This document shows positions 6,250 through 8,893 of a stretch of DNA of 8,893 nt, piece after piece. The stretch is from assembly GCF_019127135.1 (NCBI RefSeq), contig NZ_JAHOEA010000084.1, forward strand, positions 1 through 8,893, given 5' to 3'. Position 1 is the first letter of the stretch, and the number at the start of each line of letters is the position of its first letter. The DNA is from Segatella copri (GTDB lineage Bacteria > Bacteroidota > Bacteroidia > Bacteroidales > Bacteroidaceae). A model generated the notes under the pieces. That model was not told the DNA's origin. It did not search any database and saw only the letters and a list, made by a program, of their open reading frames with translations. The translations under genes were made by a program, and so were the position numbers.

Positions 6250-7377
6250 TTAAATTTTAGAGATTGCTCTACCACCGGCATGTTTACATAAAGCATGATA
6301 ATACCAATCTACCAATACCAACTTATTAGTACCTTCTATATGATGCCACGTATACGACCCAAGGTCCCAAGTGATACCTTTGTCCCCCAACTGTTTTGTA
6401 GCTAAATCTCTATCTTTTTTGCTACTTTTTGTCAATCCACCTTTAATTTCTTCTATTACAGGAGTTCCATCAGGATAAGTTTTAGCAGCCTTGGTAAAAT
6501 CAGGCAAACCATTATCTCCATAAGTTACTCCACCAGGATACTTTTTATCCAACTTTATGAGTTCTTCTCTTGTAACTATCGTTCCATTTAAATTTATTTT
6601 ACCACCATTATCAATCAATTTTTTTTCCAATTCAGGATTAAGAGCTGGATTTGCATAAAATGTAGAACCCGCATATTTATAGTTAGGCGGTAAGTTTCCC
6701 TTGTTAGTGCGTACAATTTTAGACAAATCAACTGTTTTTCTTTGCGATTTCTCCCATCTCATTATATTTAGCTTCGGGTTTTCTTTTATTAACTGCGCCA
6801 AAGCTTTATTATTGGACATCTCGGAAAGTAATTTTGTATATTTTTTTTTAGACAAATGAGAACCATACTTTTTTAAAAGAGTCGAATATTCTTCAGCTAC
6901 AAGTTTTGTGGCCATTTTCTTCTCCTTAGCAGAAACTTCTTTGACCAACTTTTGAACACCCTGATTGTAGCTCTCGTCATAAGAACCTTTCTTTAACAAA
7001 ACCTTCACCGCCGACTTCTCTGTATGAGCAATTTCCTTTTTTGCTCCAATCATGCCATAACGAAGAAGCGAGCCTAGTTCTTTTTCTTCTATTTCTTTCA
7101 ATAGATTCTTGCGTACAGCACTTCTTACAAGCTGCTTTGCCGATGCTTTCTGAACATAATTCTTGCCTATTTCCTCTGTACCTGACTTAAAGGCATCTTT
7201 CAGCATTGATTTGTTTGCAGCCTCTACACCTTCCTTTGTAAGGACTTTTGCCTCGGTTCTAAACAGTCCTTTAGTTCCTTTATAGACCGTCTTTACCAAT
7301 TGTTTTTGTGCAAAAGAAGAATATGGCAAGACCATTAAAATAGATATAAGAATTATTTTTAGAATAAACTTTTTCAT
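6250..7377 (-). CDS. Exported polymorphic-toxin-like protein with C-terminal WHH nuclease domain
   Basis: A 375-aa protein. Residues 1-23 form a good Sec signal peptide (MKKFILKIILISILMV, then SFA before Q24). Residues about 24-225 are lysine-rich and helical with no recognised domain. The C-terminal 90-110 residues match the WHH branch of the HNH/endonuclease VII toxin superfamily: YPGGVTYGDNGLPDF (280-294), IEEIKGGLTKSSKKDRDLA (308-326), SYTWHH (341-346), a downstream His at 361, and HAGG (366-369). The WHH histidines and the later His residues are the expected metal-binding and catalytic residues; the domain should cut DNA. In the family such domains sit at the end of secreted bacterial toxins used against competitors. 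Start ATG overlaps the lipoprotein stop in ATGA. There is no T9SS C-terminal sorting domain, Rhs repeat or PAAR domain. The base composition is clearly AT-richer than the operon downstream. Nuclease domain confident; delivery route and immunity unknown. Confidence 0.85.
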   Translation of the reverse strand: MKKFILKIILISILMVLPYSSFAQKQLVKTVYKGTKGLFRTEAKVLTKEGVEAANKSMLKDAFKSGTEEIGKNYVQKASAKQLVRSAVRKNLLKEIEEKELGSLLRYGMIGAKKEIAHTEKSAVKVLLKKGSYDESYNQGVQKLVKEVSAKEKKMATKLVAEEYSTLLKKYGSHLSKKKYTKLLSEMSNNKALAQLIKENPKLNIMRWEKSQRKTVDLSKIVRTNKGNLPPNYKYAGSTFYANPALNPELEKKLIDNGGKINLNGTIVTREELIKLDKKYPGGVTYGDNGLPDFTKAAKTYPDGTPVIEEIKGGLTKSSKKDRDLATKQLGDKGITWDLGSYTWHHIEGTNKLVLVDWYYHALCKHAGGRAISKI

Positions 7378-8453
7378 AGATTTTCAGATATTATATTATA
7401 CAACTTATCGCTATTCTCATCGATATTTCTAAACACTCGTTCTGTATAATATTTCAAATATGCCTGACGTATTTGGAATCCTATATTTTCCATACAAGCA
7501 TACTTTATAACTTCTTCAGAATCAAGTTTTTGTGATTTAATATCATCTAATGTAACCTTTACATCATAAAGAAAATTGCCAGCATCATATGCCCATGAAA
7601 CGACTGTACCTACTCCACCAGAGAAAGCTCCTAATATTGTAGGAGCCACCCAATCCTTTAAGAAAGACGTAGTCATCTCATCTTTTTCCTTTTCTGTAAA
7701 CTTCTTTACTTCACACACACATTTTTTTGCCAACAACAAATCCATTGTTGCTTGGCTGATGCGTGTTTCGCTCTCAAAATCGCCATTTTCTATAATATCA
7801 TTATAATAGTTATTTCTTTGTACAGCCAATGAATCTAGATATGTATTGATATATTTTGCGACACATTCTGTATACTTATCGTTATCAATATTCTCATTCC
7901 ATATTTTTTCAAAATCATCACTTCCTGTTCCAAACCAAAATTTAAGTTTTCTCCAATTCATAAAGCCGCCAGAATACTTGCTCATCACCTCACTCATATC
8001 AACCTCTAGCAATGAGTCTATCTCAACCTGCATTGCAGGAACTATGTAATCAACAAATGCTTTCTTCTGAGAGATTGCATTCTCTTTAATCTCTTGGTTA
8101 AGACCGGCAAGATAATCTTCTCTTGTTTCATTATAATAAGGAGATAAAGCATCATCTGCTGATGTCTTTTCCACGCATTTTTTAACTGCATTTATGGTAT
8201 CAAAGCTACACTGCCCAACAATGGGGACTATGTTATCAACATATAATGTATCAAGGAACGGATATTGTTCTCTATTATTCACAAAAAACTGAGCTCCCTC
8301 TGTTGGCGATAATTCAGCAAGTTGATTAATAGCAATCTCTGGAGTTAAATATGGTTCTTCAGAAGAAGAATTTAAGCTACAGGATGATAAGCCTATCAAA
8401 ATTGAAAAACATAATAATGCTACTTTGATTATTAATCTATACTTTATACTCAT
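7374..8453 (-). CDS. Predicted lipoprotein coupled to the WHH toxin gene
   Basis: A protein of 359 aa from the chosen ATG at 8453. The frame is open to an earlier ATG at 8534, adding 27 residues. The later start is preferred because it gives a normal lipoprotein signal: MSIKYR, a hydrophobic core VALLCFSILIG, and the lipobox LSSC with the lipidated Cys at 25. The mature part is mostly helical and acidic, with YLTPEIAINQLAELSPTEGA (35-54) near the front. Six further Cys are spread through it (82, 93, 197, 245, 247, 320). A hydrophobic Gly-rich stretch, WVAPTILGAFSGGVGTVVSW (268-287), may be a membrane-associated hairpin. I recognise no family. The stop overlaps the toxin start by 4 bases, so both are made together, which fits a periplasmic immunity protein, a delivery partner or a chaperone. 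AT-rich like the toxin gene. Confidence 0.75.
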   Translation of the reverse strand: MSIKYRLIIKVALLCFSILIGLSSCSLNSSSEEPYLTPEIAINQLAELSPTEGAQFFVNNREQYPFLDTLYVDNIVPIVGQCSFDTINAVKKCVEKTSADDALSPYYNETREDYLAGLNQEIKENAISQKKAFVDYIVPAMQVEIDSLLEVDMSEVMSKYSGGFMNWRKLKFWFGTGSDDFEKIWNENIDNDKYTECVAKYINTYLDSLAVQRNNYYNDIIENGDFESETRISQATMDLLLAKKCVCEVKKFTEKEKDEMTTSFLKDWVAPTILGAFSGGVGTVVSWAYDAGNFLYDVKVTLDDIKSQKLDSEEVIKYACMENIGFQIRQAYLKYYTERVFRNIDENSDKLYNIISENL

Positions 8454-8476
8454 TGGCGTTATATCAATATTGCTTA

Positions 8477-8499
8477 GGACATACTTCTTCGTCATGTCC
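8477..8499. repeat. Short inverted repeat upstream of lipoprotein start
   Basis: GGACAT (8477-8482) and ATGTCC (8494-8499) form a perfect 6-bp dyad with an 11-base spacer, 24 bases upstream of the preferred lipoprotein start. It could be an operator or an mRNA hairpin that limits translation, but it could also be chance. If the earlier start at 8534 is used the dyad falls inside the gene. Confidence 0.25.
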
Positions 8500-8545
8500 A
8501 TTCTATTACTTGTTGCCAAATCAAATGTTTCCATAATAATATTGT

Positions 8546-8773
8546 TTAGTCCAACTTTATAAATTCAAAATCATTCGGATTGCAGCATGCTTTCTTATAG
8601 TCGAAAGCATAGATGCGCATGTAGGCTTCCTGCACCTCCTTGGCTCCATTGTAAAAAGGGGTGGCGGTGTGCTGCATGGTTGTTACTGTCACTACCATAT
8701 CGGGAGTGAGGACTGTGCCATTAGAGCGCTTGAGGCGCTTAGGCTTTACTTGAAATACCTTGCTCATAAGCAT
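8546..8773 (-). CDS. Small conserved-looking protein, possibly DUF6140-like
   Basis: A 75-aa protein: MSKVFQVKPKRLKRSNG at the front, then VLTPDMVVTVTT, ATPFYNGAKEVQEAYMR and FDYKKACCNPNDFEFIKLD. The order (short basic start, ...M.V.V.T..., PxYxGA.E..EA..., ..D.KKA, ...FE..KL end) resembles Bacteroidetes small proteins annotated DUF6140; I hold this loosely. There is no signal peptide or membrane segment. Two ATGs are possible, 8773 and 8767 (MSKVF); the second may be the real one. The stop is 11 bases before the longer version of the lipoprotein gene, so it could be cotranscribed with the toxin cassette, but its base composition is less AT-rich than that cassette. Function unknown. Confidence 0.6.
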   Translation of the reverse strand: MLMSKVFQVKPKRLKRSNGTVLTPDMVVTVTTMQHTATPFYNGAKEVQEAYMRIYAFDYKKACCNPNDFEFIKLD

Positions 8774-8833
8774 TCTGTTTTTAAGTTCATTTTATATGGC
8801 TGTCCCTGCTTTTCAGCCGAAACAGCAAATCAT

Positions 8834-8893
8834 TTACTTGACGATAGCGCTGTATCGGTACCAAGCGTAGCGGTGTAATCGGTACCATGCTAT
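8834..8893 (-). other. Possible 3' end of a minus-strand gene cut by the window edge
   Basis: On the minus strand the frame from 8893 to a TAA at 8836-8834 reads IAWYRLHRYAWYRYSAIVK, containing an 8-residue near-repeat (AWYRLHRY, AWYRYSAI) that fits the 24-base DNA repeat here. A second frame is open to the edge and ends at 8787-8789, with MVPITPLRLVP followed by about 20 residues. The two frames compete and neither can be confirmed. Confidence 0.2.
8851..8893. repeat. 24-base imperfect direct repeat at the right edge
   Basis: ATCGGTACCA occurs at 8854-8863 and 8878-8887, exactly 24 bases apart, with partial identity around it (TGT before, GC after). Each copy contains the palindrome GGTACC. 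ATAGC (8844-8848) and GCTAT (8889-8893) also form an inverted pair around the block. The array may continue beyond the window. Confidence 0.5.

Noticed and set aside
6250..6400. T9SS C-terminal sorting domain at the end of the toxin
   Set aside because: The last residues complete the WHH fold (HAGGRAISKI); there is no beta-sandwich domain and no terminal KxxxK-type motif after it.
7576..8049. Plus-strand frames opposite the lipoprotein gene
   Set aside because: Short, no features, and antisense to a protein with a good lipobox and an ATGA junction.
8834..8893. CRISPR array start at the right edge
   Set aside because: Only two 10-base matches 24 bases apart, with no 20-50-base repeats and no spacers of regular size.

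Overview
The window looks like a chromosomal segment of a Bacteroidales bacterium, most likely Prevotella or Segatella. This rests on gene content (a WYL regulator of Bacteroidetes length, a DUF4112 membrane protein, a cytosolic leucine-rich-repeat protein), on the lack of strong Shine-Dalgarno sequences, and on Bacteroidetes-type -7 boxes (TAnnTTTG, here TATCTTTG). Species-level assignment is not possible from sequence alone. Every convincing gene lies on the minus strand, so the window is transcribed from right to left.

Right to left. (1) 8774-8893: a 24-nt imperfect direct repeat and a possible gene tail running off the edge. (2) 8546-8773: a 75-aa conserved-looking protein of unknown role. 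(3) 6250-8453: an AT-rich two-gene cassette, a predicted lipoprotein followed through an ATGA overlap by a secreted or exported protein whose C-terminus is a WHH-type HNH/endonuclease VII toxin domain. No immunity gene is recognisable downstream. (4) 5911-6249: a gene-free gap holding a probable terminator that coincides with a 20-codon CPxCG reading frame, and two candidate -7 boxes. (5) 3616-5910: a compact five-gene operon of four small membrane proteins (one is DUF4112) and a uracil-DNA-glycosylase-fold-like enzyme with an unusual cysteine cluster. (6) 1897-3541: a PKD-like/leucine-rich-repeat protein overlapping a 304-aa acidic protein of unknown family, behind a good -7 box. (7) 1376-1849: a DIP1984-family coiled-coil protein. 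(8) 94-1077: a WYL transcriptional regulator followed by a hairpin at the left edge.

The most interesting part is the lipoprotein plus WHH-nuclease pair. It is translationally coupled, much richer in A and T than its neighbours, and lacks a recognisable immunity partner unless the lipoprotein or an unrecognised element fills that role. Second is the five-gene membrane/UDG-like operon, a gene combination I cannot match to a described system. No CRISPR array, tRNA, rRNA, integrase or transposase is visible.
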